64,000 nucleotides of DNA, from the NCBI GenBank assembly GCA_040755395.1, contig JBFMAX010000002.1, positions 186,001 through 250,000 on the forward strand, read 5' to 3'. The notes under the pieces are model-generated. The model made no database searches and had not been told where the DNA came from. It saw only the letters and a list, made by a program, of their open reading frames with translations. Below are positions 6,999 to 15,154 of this stretch, piece after piece; within the stretch, counting starts at the first letter, position 1, and each line of letters opens with the position of its first letter. Both the position numbers and the translations under genes were made by a program. Origin of the DNA: Nitrospirota bacterium. GTDB lineage: Bacteria > Nitrospirota > Nitrospiria > Nitrospirales > Nitrospiraceae.

Positions 6999-7631
6999 CT
7001 ACCGTGACCTGCGTGCGAGGTATCGTGACAACCCTCGTCTGGTCTTGGCGCCGAGCTGTTTCATCAGACGCGCGATGTATTCGCCGACGGCTTCCGCCGA
7101 AAGGTGGAGTTTCTCCGCGATCGTCTTTGCGGAGTACCCCCGGCCGATCAGGCGAAGCAGTTCCTTCTCGCGCCCGGGGAACCGTCGCGGCGGCACGGTC
7201 TCCGGTTGAGCATGAACGATCAACCCGCGTCTCCGCCCGGCCAACGAGCTGAGATACCGCCGCCCGCGCAACACCGTCTGAACGGCGCAGGGCAACTCGG
7301 TCGGAACGGTCGGTTTGACGAGGTAGGCGGACGCTCCTGAGCGGAACGCATCGATGATAAACGCCGGGTCTGTCCGCCATGAGGCCACGATGACTTTGGT
7401 GTCGTGCGAAGCCGCTCTGAGCCGGCGCACGACGTCGAGACCGGCACGGGATTGCGCCGGGAGATCCAACACCACGGCGTCGGGGCGTGTTCGGCGCACG
7501 GTCGTCACCAGCGTGTTTCGATCCCCCGGCGCCGAGATCAGATCATACCGGTCCTCGAACTGAAGACGGACATCTTCCATCAGGAGCGGATGCAGACCGG
7601 CCAAGAGGATCTGTGCGTGTCCCATCGTCAC
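6999..7631 (-). CDS. NarL/FixJ-type regulator with degenerate receiver domain
   Basis: The 210-residue protein has a receiver fold then a LuxR-type helix-turn-helix (ELLRLIGRGYSAKTIAEKLHLSAEAVGEYIARLMKQLG pattern). The phospho-acceptor position is kept (D56 in VVLDL), as are Ser in VIVASW and Lys in AYLVKP. The acidic pair that binds Mg2+ is absent: the usual DD is G12-L13 in ILLAGLHP. Phosphotransfer is therefore doubtful and the protein may act as a pseudo-receiver. The last helix of the DNA-binding domain is Arg-rich. It lies 120 bases downstream of a complete kinase-regulator pair on the same strand and may modulate that pathway. Confidence 0.85.
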   Translation of the reverse strand: MTMGHAQILLAGLHPLLMEDVRLQFEDRYDLISAPGDRNTLVTTVRRTRPDAVVLDLPAQSRAGLDVVRRLRAASHDTKVIVASWRTDPAFIIDAFRSGASAYLVKPTVPTELPCAVQTVLRGRRYLSSLAGRRRGLIVHAQPETVPPRRFPGREKELLRLIGRGYSAKTIAEKLHLSAEAVGEYIARLMKQLGAKTRRGLSRYLARRSR

Positions 7632-7751
7632 GACCCACTGCTCGCATGGAACAGACGGGGGTCATTGTCTCAGTAACGAGGCCGAAGCGGAACTAGGAAC
7701 GTCCCTGGAGGATGGTGATCGATTTCCCTAGCGCTCGTCAGAATGAGGCGG

Positions 7752-8393
7752 CTAGGTGGAGACCAATCCATGGGTCATCGCGTACTTCGTCAGCTCGGCG
7801 GTCGTGCGCAGGCCGAGCTGTTTCATGATCCGCGACTTGTGAAATTCCACGGTCTTGACGGACACGTTGAGCACGGCGGCGATTTCTTTCAGCGAGCGGC
7901 CCTCGGCGACGAGTTGAAGCACTTCGCGCTGTCGAAGCGTCAGCTCGCTGTGCAGGACCGGGGGCCGCCCGGTGCGCTGCAGCAACGGGTCGAGGATGTC
8001 TTTGGCCAGCAGCGGCGACACATAATACTGGTTCCGGAGCACCGTGCGGACCGCTTGGATCAGTTCCGCTGCCGTCGAGCGTTTGAGGACATAGGCGGAC
8101 GCTCCGGCGCGGAACGCTTCCGTCACGTACGTCGGGTCGGCGTGCATGCTCAGGAACACCAGGCGCGTATCCGGCACCAGGCGGCGTAACTGCCGCGCGG
8201 CGTCGATCCCGTTCAGCAGCGGCATGGAGAGGTCCATCAGGATGACGTCTGGACGAAGGCGGGTGGCCGCGTCCAGGAGCGCGCGTCCGTCGGCGACCTG
8301 GCCGACGAGATCGAACTCCGGCTCCAGCACTTTCTGGATGGCCTCCAGAAACATCGTGTGATCGTCGGCGAGGAGAAGGCGGGCCCGTTTCAT
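7752..8393 (-). CDS. NarL-family response regulator
   Basis: The 213-residue regulator has an intact receiver domain: acidic pair D10-D11, phospho-acceptor D54 in VILMDLSMP, and Lys in AYVLKRS. A LuxR/GerE helix-turn-helix follows (LTLRQREVLQLVAEGRSLKEIA, then VKTVEFHKSRIMKQLG). The start at 8393 overlaps the end of the histidine kinase gene as ATGA, so both proteins are coupled and almost surely form a two-component system. A longer frame that opens upstream is an artefact of overlap with the kinase gene. Target genes are unknown. Confidence 0.92.
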   Translation of the reverse strand: MKRARLLLADDHTMFLEAIQKVLEPEFDLVGQVADGRALLDAATRLRPDVILMDLSMPLLNGIDAARQLRRLVPDTRLVFLSMHADPTYVTEAFRAGASAYVLKRSTAAELIQAVRTVLRNQYYVSPLLAKDILDPLLQRTGRPPVLHSELTLRQREVLQLVAEGRSLKEIAAVLNVSVKTVEFHKSRIMKQLGLRTTAELTKYAMTHGLVST

Positions 8394-9478
8394 GGCTGAT
8401 CCATCGTCAACGGAAGGCGGACCGACACTTCCGTCCCCTGCCCCGGCCGGGAACGAAGCTCGACCGAGCCGTTGAGGAGCCGCACGCGCTCCGTCATGCT
8501 GAGCAGTCCCAAGCCGCGACTTCGCTGGCGGACCGCCTCGACATCCATGCCGACGCCGGAATCGCGAACGGTCAGGCGGATTTCGTCGTCCGAGCCGATC
8601 AGCTCCAACGTCACATGGGAGGCCTTGGCGTGGGCCGCGACGTTCCCCAGGCTCTCCTGGGCGACCCGATACAGGCACGTGGCGACGTCCTGAGCGAGGA
8701 ACTCTGGCACGCGGCGTTTGATGAACCGGGCCTTGACGCCGGTCCGCCGGACGAAGTCGTTCACATACCGCTGCAGGGCGACGACCAGCCCCAGGTCCTC
8801 CACGATGGTTTGATGAAATTGATAAGCCAGGTGGCGCAGATCGTCGGACAACCGGACGACTTGTTTGTGGATCGCGCGGAGTTGGCGCTTGAACGGCGAG
8901 GACGAAGACCGAAGGCTTCCGTACACCGCCTCCAGTTCCAGGCCGATGACGGCCAACCGTTGGCTGACATCGTCGTGGAGGTCGCGCGAGATCCGCCGGC
9001 GTTCCTCGTCCTGCACGGTCAGCAGTTTCCCCGCCAGCGCGCGCAATTCCTCCCGGCTCCGCTCCAGTTCGGCGCGACTGGCTTCCAACTCGGCCTCCGC
9101 GGCCTTGCGCTTGGTCACGTCCATCCAGAGTCCGGCGAGGCGGCGATCGCCGGCGCCGCTTTCCCGGGTGAAGACGGCCGTATCCAAAAACCAGCGGTAG
9201 GTTTGGTCCGCCATGAGCCACCGGTACTCGACCGTGCACGCGCCGTCAGGGGGAAGCTTGAGGAACTCGGCCAGCACGCGCTCCCGGTCATCGGGATGGA
9301 GCCGGGAGACCCAGAGCCCGGGGTCCGAGGCAAATGCCTCGGGGGTGAAGCCGGTGATGCGCGCCGAATTCTGGCTGACCCAGGGACGGTCAAGACGTTC
9401 GTCGGGCGCGGCGGCGTAGAACACCACGGGAAGCGCGGTCAAGATCAGATCCTGATGCTTGTCGGCTCCGGCGATCAT
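8390..9478 (-). CDS. PAS-domain sensor histidine kinase, NarX/HPK7 type
   Basis: From the ATG at 9478 the product has 362 residues and no membrane helices. An N-terminal PAS domain (about 15-125) ends in a PAC-like VTKRKAAEAELEA. A short coiled coil leads into the HisKA_3 dimerisation helix with phospho-His H168 in RRISRDLHDDVSQ. An HATPase domain follows, with its N box region and VRDSGVGMD. The DHp type pairs with NarL-family regulators, and the gene overlaps such a regulator by four bases. It should sense a cytoplasmic cue through PAS; the ligand is unknown. The start is uncertain: a TTG start at 9562 is also possible, and neither has a good ribosome site. Confidence 0.88.
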   Translation of the reverse strand: MIAGADKHQDLILTALPVVFYAAAPDERLDRPWVSQNSARITGFTPEAFASDPGLWVSRLHPDDRERVLAEFLKLPPDGACTVEYRWLMADQTYRWFLDTAVFTRESGAGDRRLAGLWMDVTKRKAAEAELEASRAELERSREELRALAGKLLTVQDEERRRISRDLHDDVSQRLAVIGLELEAVYGSLRSSSSPFKRQLRAIHKQVVRLSDDLRHLAYQFHQTIVEDLGLVVALQRYVNDFVRRTGVKARFIKRRVPEFLAQDVATCLYRVAQESLGNVAAHAKASHVTLELIGSDDEIRLTVRDSGVGMDVEAVRQRSRGLGLLSMTERVRLLNGSVELRSRPGQGTEVSVRLPLTMDQP

Positions 9479-9639
9479 GTCATGCCGCTTGGCGAGAGCA
9501 TAGAAGGGCCCGGCGCGAGCCGGGTTCGTGTTTACGGTACTCCCCGGGCGGCGCTTACACAAGTGCCGATGGGGGTGGTGTTGATGGAGACGGGACGGAC
9601 AAGCGGGGAAACGGAGCGTCTCATGGGTTGGGTGGATCG

Positions 9640-10482
9640 TTACGGAGAGAGCGGGGTGAACGATTCCTGAAGGATGCGCTGGCCCTCCCGTGAAACAGCG
9701 AACCGGACGAAGGCCTCGGCGACCGGGATCGGCTGCTTGCCGAGCAACAGAAAGACGGGACGGCGGAGCGGGTACTGTCCGTTCCGCACCGTCGGATGGC
9801 CCGCTTCGACCCCGTCGATCAACAGGATCTTGATCGGGGTGCCGTACTCGGTCGCGTCGAGCGCGGCGCGCAACGACAGATAGCTCACGGCGCCGATCCG
9901 CCCCGAGACGCGCCTGAGTACGCGCTGATCCGAACGGATGACCGTCGCGGCCTTCGGGATCTGTCCGTTGATGCCGAGGGCCCGCTCAAACCCTTCATTG
10001 AGATGTTGGTCGGCGGGCCGTCGAATCAGTTCGACGTTGCCGGCGCCGCGCTCGTGCAAGGCGGACCAGTTCGCGATCCGACCCGAAAACAACTGCGCCA
10101 CCTGTTGCGAGGTGACTTCGGTGACGGGATTCGTAAAGTTCACGATCACCGCGATGCCGTCCCAGGCGATCTGCGTCGCGGTGAGGCCGGGATATTCCTG
10201 GGCGCTCACGGCGACATCGGCTTCCCCGGCCTGGAGCATCTGCGCGGCGTGGAAATTCCGATTCCAGCGGATCTCGATCGCCGTCCCGAGGTAGGCTTTC
10301 TCAAACGCGCGGGCGAGGCGCTCGATGACGCGCCGTTCGGGGCCGGTGCCGATCACGGTGATCGCGCCGGTCACGCCGGCCGGCGGCGCCGGGCAGACAC
10401 TCGTGGGCGCTGCGAGGAGAAGACAGAGCGAGAGCGGTCCTGCAGGCCCGCGTCCCGGTAATCGTTTCACAACAGCGCTCAT
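9640..10482 (-). CDS. periplasmic substrate-binding protein, PstS-like
   Basis: The 280-residue product starts with a signal peptide (SLCLLLAAPTSVCPAP). The PBP-like domain begins AITVIGTGPERRVIERLARAFEKAYLG. Segments such as VTSQQVAQLFSGRIANWSAL and IRSDQRVLRRVSGRIGAVSY are typical of PstS-like binding proteins of phosphate or molybdate ABC importers. No ABC permease genes lie beside it. It sits upstream of the sensor kinase operon on the same strand and might feed signal to it, although the kinase has no periplasmic domain. The start at 10482 was chosen for the signal peptide; upstream in-frame codons look non-coding. A weak promoter with TTGACA lies near 10616-10621 on the minus strand. 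Confidence 0.75.
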   Translation of the reverse strand: MSAVVKRLPGRGPAGPLSLCLLLAAPTSVCPAPPAGVTGAITVIGTGPERRVIERLARAFEKAYLGTAIEIRWNRNFHAAQMLQAGEADVAVSAQEYPGLTATQIAWDGIAVIVNFTNPVTEVTSQQVAQLFSGRIANWSALHERGAGNVELIRRPADQHLNEGFERALGINGQIPKAATVIRSDQRVLRRVSGRIGAVSYLSLRAALDATEYGTPIKILLIDGVEAGHPTVRNGQYPLRRPVFLLLGKQPIPVAEAFVRFAVSREGQRILQESFTPLSP

Positions 10483-10504
10483 GAACCTGCGGCTTGCCCT
10501 GTAG

Positions 10505-10575
10505 AACAGAACATAGCTAACAGCCGGCAGCGAATCGCTCACAGCTATTAGCTCGTGAGCGCCGGCTGCTCGCTA
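10505..10575. repeat. inverted repeat, AGCCGGC...GCCGGCT, in spacer
   Basis: A 40-60 base palindromic spacer element: AGCCGGC (from 10522) pairs with GCCGGCT (ending 10568), with inner GCTCAC/GTGAGC arms. It lies in the 5' leader region of the binding-protein gene. Its AGCTAACAGCC/AGCTATTAGC units resemble spacers at 4929-4962, 27143-27176 and 28269-28305. Confidence 0.5.
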
Positions 10576-10770
10576 TTTTCTCGCAGAAGTCGGTGTAGGC
10601 CGATTCACCGTGCCTTGTCAACTATCGGAAGGGTCGTCCGCGACCAAAACGTATTCAATTGCCAACCTGGTCGTGGTAGGGTTCGGTGTCGGCCCGCTGT
10701 GCGACGGGAATGCGATCGCACGGCTTGGGCGTTTCAGGCTGCGGAGCGGAAAAAAAGCGGAGATCGACCC

Positions 10771-10971
10771 ATGGCCAGACTCACATGGGCAAAGACACAC
10801 CCGACGGCAGCAGGCTGGTATTGGTACCGAGGCGAAGCCCACGAAGCGGATCCGTTCATCGTTCTGGTGGACGAACTCGGCCAATTCCAGTGGCCGGACG
10901 GCGGCTTTCAGGAAGTCACGCTCGTCCAAGGGGAATGGGCCGGCCCGATCGAGCCGCCGGAAGAGCCGTGA
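10771..10971 (+). CDS. small hypothetical protein, 66 residues
   Basis: A short acidic, Trp-rich protein with the pattern GWYWYRGEA ... DPFIVLVDELGQFQWP ... GEWAGPIEPPEEP. Widely spaced aromatic residues and a WxGPI-x2-P ending resemble small beta-strand proteins of unknown function, including DUF551-like proteins. It has no signal or membrane segment. It is read toward the MFS transporter but 80 bases separate them. A weak CGGAG precedes the ATG. Confidence 0.55.
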   Translation: MARLTWAKTHPTAAGWYWYRGEAHEADPFIVLVDELGQFQWPDGGFQEVTLVQGEWAGPIEPPEEP

Positions 10972-11051
10972 TGACTCTCCGTCATCCACGGTCCGGCGAA
11001 CGGCCGGCGCGTCAGCCGGGGTATTGAATCTGTCGATCGGAACGCGGCGTC

Positions 11052-12338
11052 ATGGGCGCTCGGCTGCACAAGATTCTGATCGCGGGCTCGGTGGGCAACA
11101 TCCTGGAGTGGTACGACTTCGCCCTCTACGGTTACTTCGCCCCGGTCCTCGCTTCGCTGTTTTTCCCCGGTGACAATGCGGTGGCGTCGCTGCTCTCGAC
11201 ATTCGGTGTCTTCGCCGTCGGATTCCTCGCGCGGCCGCTGGGCGCTATCCTGTTCGGGCATGTGGGGGACACGCTCGGCCGAAAGACGGCGCTCGTGCGG
11301 TCCGTCATGCTGATGGCGGTGCCGACCTGTCTGCTGGGCTTGCTGCCCACGCACGAAGACATCGGCGTCGCCGCGCCGCTCTTGCTGACGCTCCTGCGAC
11401 TGCTGCAGGGCCTCTCAGTCGGCGGCGAGTTTGCGGGGTCCATGGCGTTTCTGGTCGAACACGCTCCGGTCGGCCTGCGCGGCTACGCAGGGAGCTGGAG
11501 CGAATTCAGCGCCCAAGTGGGCATTTTGCTCGGCTCCGGCACGAGCGCCCTCCTCACCGCGACGCTGTCTCAAGAGGCGCTCTATACCTGGGGCTGGCGC
11601 GTGCCGTTTCTCCTGGGCGTGCTTGTCGCGCTGGTGGCCGTGTACATGCGGACCGGTATCGAGGAGTCGCCGGAATTTGAACGGCTCACGAAGGTCGGAG
11701 CGGTGCCGCGGTTTCCCCTCCGCGAGGTGATGCTCCGTCGGCGGACCGAACTCGCGCAGGCCGTAGGGATCATCCTGCTCTATGCCGCCTCGTTCTACCT
11801 CGCGTTCGTCTACCTGATCACCTACGTGTCGCGCGTACTGGACTATCCGCTCGGCCCCGCCATGGTGAGCAACACCATCGGGCTTGCGGCCTTCACGATC
11901 CTCGTCCCCGTCATGGGCGCGCTGTCGGACCGCATCGGCCGGCGCGCACCGCTGCTGGCCGGAGCCGCCGGGCTTGCGCTGCTGGCCTATCCGCTGTTCA
12001 CGTTGCTGGGCCGGCAAACCTTCGCCCCGATCCTGGCGGCCCAACTGGTTTTCGCGGTGCTGGTGGCCTGTTACGCCGGTCCGATGTGCGCCACCGTGGT
12101 GGAACTATTTCCCCCGCAAGGGCGCTATACAGGCGTCTCGGTCGCCTACAACCTGGCGCTGGCGCTGTTCGGCGGCACGGCCCCCTTGGTCGCGACCTTC
12201 CTGATCAAGCACAGCGGCAGCGTGACGGCGCCAAGCTGGTATCTGGCCGCCTGCGCGCTGGTGTCCGGCGCGACCGTGCTTTATGCGGTGCAACCCTCCC
12301 TGCGCCGGGAGATGGCCAAAAAGCCTGTGCCGGAGTGA
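11052..12338 (+). CDS. MFS transporter, metabolite:H+ symporter (ProP/KgtP-like) family
   Basis: The 428-residue protein has about 12 hydrophobic helices. Near the start it carries the MHS-family signature GNILEWYDFALYGYFAP, and between helices 2 and 3 the MFS loop motif GHVGDTLGRKTAL. LLRLLQGLSVGGEFAGS and DRIGRRAPLL complete the family pattern. MHS members import osmolytes, dicarboxylates, sialic acid or aromatic acids with protons at the inner membrane; the substrate cannot be chosen from sequence. It is monocistronic, followed by a cytochrome gene with its own strong ribosome binding site. Confidence 0.9.
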   Translation: MGARLHKILIAGSVGNILEWYDFALYGYFAPVLASLFFPGDNAVASLLSTFGVFAVGFLARPLGAILFGHVGDTLGRKTALVRSVMLMAVPTCLLGLLPTHEDIGVAAPLLLTLLRLLQGLSVGGEFAGSMAFLVEHAPVGLRGYAGSWSEFSAQVGILLGSGTSALLTATLSQEALYTWGWRVPFLLGVLVALVAVYMRTGIEESPEFERLTKVGAVPRFPLREVMLRRRTELAQAVGIILLYAASFYLAFVYLITYVSRVLDYPLGPAMVSNTIGLAAFTILVPVMGALSDRIGRRAPLLAGAAGLALLAYPLFTLLGRQTFAPILAAQLVFAVLVACYAGPMCATVVELFPPQGRYTGVSVAYNLALALFGGTAPLVATFLIKHSGSVTAPSWYLAACALVSGATVLYAVQPSLRREMAKKPVPE

Positions 12339-12479
12339 GGTGAAGAGAGCGGCGACCCCTCCTGGACTCTGGTCTCAAGTTGAGTCCCTCTCCCGCCGGC
12401 CGTAGAATTTGATGCGAGCAGAAGCCTTCTCTCCGAAACGGACCGATGTTTCAGGCTGTGGAGCGAAGGAGGTGGGCGT

Positions 12480-13019
12480 ATGATACGGGTGAGAGCATGG
12501 AGAGGCTGTCTCTTCTGGTTGAGCGCATTGAGCATCGCGACCGTCTGCCTCGCCGGATGGGGGAGCGCCGAGATGGCCGGTGGAACGGGCCTGGCGCTCG
12601 ATCCGTGGCCCGCGGCGAACCTCCAGAACGGATGGCGCATCTTCATGTACGGCGTCACGGCGCAGGGTCGGATCGTTCAGAACAGTCACGGCATGGAGGG
12701 GGTCGGCTGCGCGATGTGCCACGGGGAGGACGGCCGAGGCGGCAGTATGCACGGCATGTTCGCGCCGAACATCACGTTTGCGTTTCTCAGCGATCCGCGG
12801 GGCTACCAAGACCCGCGCGGACGCCGGCGGCCGGCCTATAACGAAGAATCGGTCAAAGCGGCCATCGTGGCGGGGATCGATGCCGGGGGCAATACACTCG
12901 ATCCTGAAATGCCGCGCTGGACGGGTCTGACGGCCACGGATCTGGAGGACCTGATCGACTACCTCAAACGACTGGGTCCGCCGAGCAGAGATCAGGGTTT
13001 CGGGTCGGAGGGAATCTAA
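12480..13019 (+). CDS. periplasmic monoheme cytochrome c
   Basis: The 179-residue protein starts with an N-terminal signal (FWLSALSIATVCLAGWGSA). One heme motif, CAMCH, lies in GVGCAMCHGEDGRGG. A likely distal Met ligand follows in LDPEMPRWTGLT, ahead of a final helix LTATDLEDLIDYLKRLG. This is the pattern of class I cytochromes c such as small electron carriers or oxidase/dehydrogenase subunits. The AAGGAGGTG site before the ATG is very strong, implying high expression. The PIG-L gene starts 18 bases after the stop. Confidence 0.85.
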   Translation: MIRVRAWRGCLFWLSALSIATVCLAGWGSAEMAGGTGLALDPWPAANLQNGWRIFMYGVTAQGRIVQNSHGMEGVGCAMCHGEDGRGGSMHGMFAPNITFAFLSDPRGYQDPRGRRRPAYNEESVKAAIVAGIDAGGNTLDPEMPRWTGLTATDLEDLIDYLKRLGPPSRDQGFGSEGI

Positions 13020-13037
13020 CATGGAAGCGCCCAGGCC

Positions 13038-13697
13038 GTGAGCCGCACGATCCTCATTGTCAGCGCGCACCCCGACGACATGGAAATCGGCATGGGCGGG
13101 ACGGTCGCGATGCTGGCCGAAGCACAGGCCGTCATCACGTCGGTCGTCGTGACCAATGGCGGGCGGGCGTCGAATCCCTTCGGATGGACCGAGCAACGGA
13201 TGGCCGAGGTGCGAAGGGAAGAAGCCCTGCGGTCGGCGCGCATTCTCGGTGTCAAGGATGTCCTGTTCTTCGACCAGCCGGATTCGGCGGACGAGATCAA
13301 CATCAACACGGTCAAGCGGAAACTGAAAGAGTTTTTTCAGCGACTCGGGCCGGTTGAAGTCTATACGTTGCATCCGGAACAGGATCGGCATCCGGCGCAC
13401 CGCTTAACCGGCAAACTGGTGCGCGAAAGCCTCGTCGAGGTCGGTTTTACACCGAGCGGCGGCCTCTGGGCCTACGAAGTCTGGGGGCCGTTCGCCGCGT
13501 GGGATCGCCTCGAATACATTGACGCTACCGTGGCCAAGAAGATGCTGGCGATCGCCGAGCATCGGAGCCAAGTGGCGACCATTCCGTATGGGGAAGGCGT
13601 CCTGGGATTGGACCGCTGGCGCGCCGTGTTCGCCGATCCCAAGGCCAGCGCGCCGGCCGGCGCATACGCGGAGGTCTTCCTCAGGGTCACGCTCTAA
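13038..13697 (+). CDS. PIG-L (LmbE) family N-acetylglucosaminyl deacetylase-like protein
   Basis: The 219-residue protein carries the zinc motif AHPDD (residues 10-14). The late His of the family is in LHPEQDRHPAHR, with Asp and His positions as in BshB and MshB enzymes that remove acetyl from a GlcNAc conjugate. It begins at GTG, since an earlier ATG at 13021 is out of frame and stops after six codons. It is just downstream of the cytochrome and probably cotranscribed. The cognate thiol or sugar conjugate pathway is not in the window; the substrate is unknown. Confidence 0.85.
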   Translation: MSRTILIVSAHPDDMEIGMGGTVAMLAEAQAVITSVVVTNGGRASNPFGWTEQRMAEVRREEALRSARILGVKDVLFFDQPDSADEININTVKRKLKEFFQRLGPVEVYTLHPEQDRHPAHRLTGKLVRESLVEVGFTPSGGLWAYEVWGPFAAWDRLEYIDATVAKKMLAIAEHRSQVATIPYGEGVLGLDRWRAVFADPKASAPAGAYAEVFLRVTL

Positions 13698-13864
13698 CCG
13701 AACGAGCCACTATCCCATGCTGACTCATTAATTGTCTGGTGGGAGGTTCGTTTGGGAAGTTCTTGTTCGGCCCATCGCTGCCCGGGGAACTACGCTTCGT
13801 CTGGTCGGATGGTCTGATTCGGTTCTCTGAGGGCTGAATATTGTTTCAATAGTGGGAGGACGCC

Positions 13865-14275
13865 ATGGCCATGAATCTCACGAGTACCCTCATCGGCGTT
13901 TCTTTTGGCATTATCTTCTGTGCCGGGCCAGGCCTGGCCGCGGAGCCGGCTGAGGTGGAAAAATTCGTGAACGCCCGCGTCGAGATCGGCGAGATGATGA
14001 CGAATTATTTCCAGGGCGGGGAGCGGTTTGGGCAAGGGCAGCGGCCGTCGCCTGAGCAAATGCGCGAGATGGGCGCGGACATCAACGCGAAACTCAGCAA
14101 GCTCTTGGCGAAGTACGGTTTGACGGTCGAAGAGTACCGGCGCCGCAGCCCGGAGGTGTTCGCCGATGACGCGGCCGTCAAGCGGTATCTCGACCAACAT
14201 CCTGACCTGAAGCGAAGATATGAGGCGCTGCCACTGGATCGGATGGGACGCGGCGGCAGCGGGAGGGGGTACTGA
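13865..14275 (+). CDS. secreted alpha-helical hypothetical protein
   Basis: The 136-residue product has a signal peptide (IGVSFGIIFCAGPGLAAEP) and a mature domain of charged amphipathic helices (AEVEKFVNARVEIGEMM, EQMREMGADINAKLSKLLAKYGLTVEEY, VKRYLDQHPDLKRRYEAL). It ends in a Gly/Arg-rich tail. The late part looks like a short DUF4168-like helical domain. GGGAGGA precedes the ATG. It is flanked by a convergent CPBP-like gene. No function is known. Confidence 0.7.
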   Translation: MAMNLTSTLIGVSFGIIFCAGPGLAAEPAEVEKFVNARVEIGEMMTNYFQGGERFGQGQRPSPEQMREMGADINAKLSKLLAKYGLTVEEYRRRSPEVFADDAAVKRYLDQHPDLKRRYEALPLDRMGRGGSGRGY

Positions 14276-14333
14276 ACAGGATGTGTTTGCTGATTTTGAT
14301 CGGTGATAAGTCGGAAGTGGCTTTGAGGGAATT

Positions 14334-15005
14334 CTACAGGCTTCCGAGGAAGGCGCTCCATCGGCTTGCCAGGTCGTGGCCGTACACCCAATAGTAAAAC
14401 GTGGTGCCTACGAGGGCGTGCGACACGGCCAGAGGCCAGAGCCGGCGGTAGCGGAGATACAGCAAGCTCCACATGGTCCCGCCCAGCGCCGCCAGAAACA
14501 CGATCTCGAGATCGGTGGTGTGGACCGCGCCGAAGGCCAACCCATTCAGCGCGGACGATGCGAGCGGATGGAGCGACGGGCAGAGCGTGCGCACGCGGCC
14601 GAGCAAGTAGAACTGAAAGAGGGTTTGCTGGAGCAAGGCCCAGGGTAAGTACAACAGGACGGCGGTGGGAATGTAGGGATGGAGAATTCTCGCCCTTGCT
14701 CCGGGCCAGCTTGCTCCCTGATAGCCGATCGCCATTCCCACAAACAAAAAGAGGAATATCGCCGGCGTCGTGAGGGCCATCGTCGCCGCCGCGCACCGCC
14801 ACCACTCTAGCTGTTTCCCTTCGACCGGCCACTGTCCCCAGATTTGGGTTCTGGTGTAGTTGGCATTAAGGAGAACGAGACTCAACGCAAAGAGGGCGAG
14901 GCCGAGATCCACGGAGATGGGTCTTCGTGGAAACAGCATCAGGAAGCCGCTCGACAGGACCCCCAAGACCAACAGCTCAGCCGCCACCCTTCGCCGTTGA
15001 GGCAT
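14334..15005 (-). CDS. CPBP/Rce1-like intramembrane protein with altered catalytic motif
   Basis: The 223-residue membrane protein has six to eight predicted helices. The family motif that is normally EExxxR is QQTLFQFYLL here. Motif 2 (FGAVH) and the late SHALVG are kept. In active Rce1/CPBP proteases the paired glutamates activate water; both are glutamine here, so protease activity is unlikely. The alternative is a non-proteolytic membrane relative. The start at 15005 fits because upstream in-frame codons are repeat DNA. It is convergent with the secreted helical protein. Confidence 0.7.
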   Translation of the reverse strand: MPQRRRVAAELLVLGVLSSGFLMLFPRRPISVDLGLALFALSLVLLNANYTRTQIWGQWPVEGKQLEWWRCAAATMALTTPAIFLFLFVGMAIGYQGASWPGARARILHPYIPTAVLLYLPWALLQQTLFQFYLLGRVRTLCPSLHPLASSALNGLAFGAVHTTDLEIVFLAALGGTMWSLLYLRYRRLWPLAVSHALVGTTFYYWVYGHDLASRWSAFLGSL

Positions 15006-15086
15006 ACGACCGCCTTCGCCCGCTCGAAAAACAGAATAGCCCTCCTTGCCCTTTGGGCCGCCCCGCAGCATGAAAATCATGGCTGA

Positions 15087-15150
15087 GCGAGAGGCAAGGG
15101 GCTCAGGGCGAGGGGGAAGCAACTCCGGCCTCTAGCCTCGCGCCTATTTT
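15087..15150. repeat. intergenic repeat, 24-mer shared with 20357-20380
   Basis: The spacer holds GCGAGAGGCAAGGGGC (15087-15102), also found inside hrpB. Bases 15127-15150 are the exact reverse complement of the 24 bases at 20357-20380. It lies between the CPBP-like gene and the end of the 202-residue membrane protein gene. Confidence 0.7.
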
Positions 15151-15154
15151 TCCC

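Noticed and set aside
7752-9239. A 495-codon frame covering the response regulator and part of the kinase gene
   Set aside because: Only the last 213 codons look like a protein (the regulator). The upstream part is the kinase gene read in another frame.
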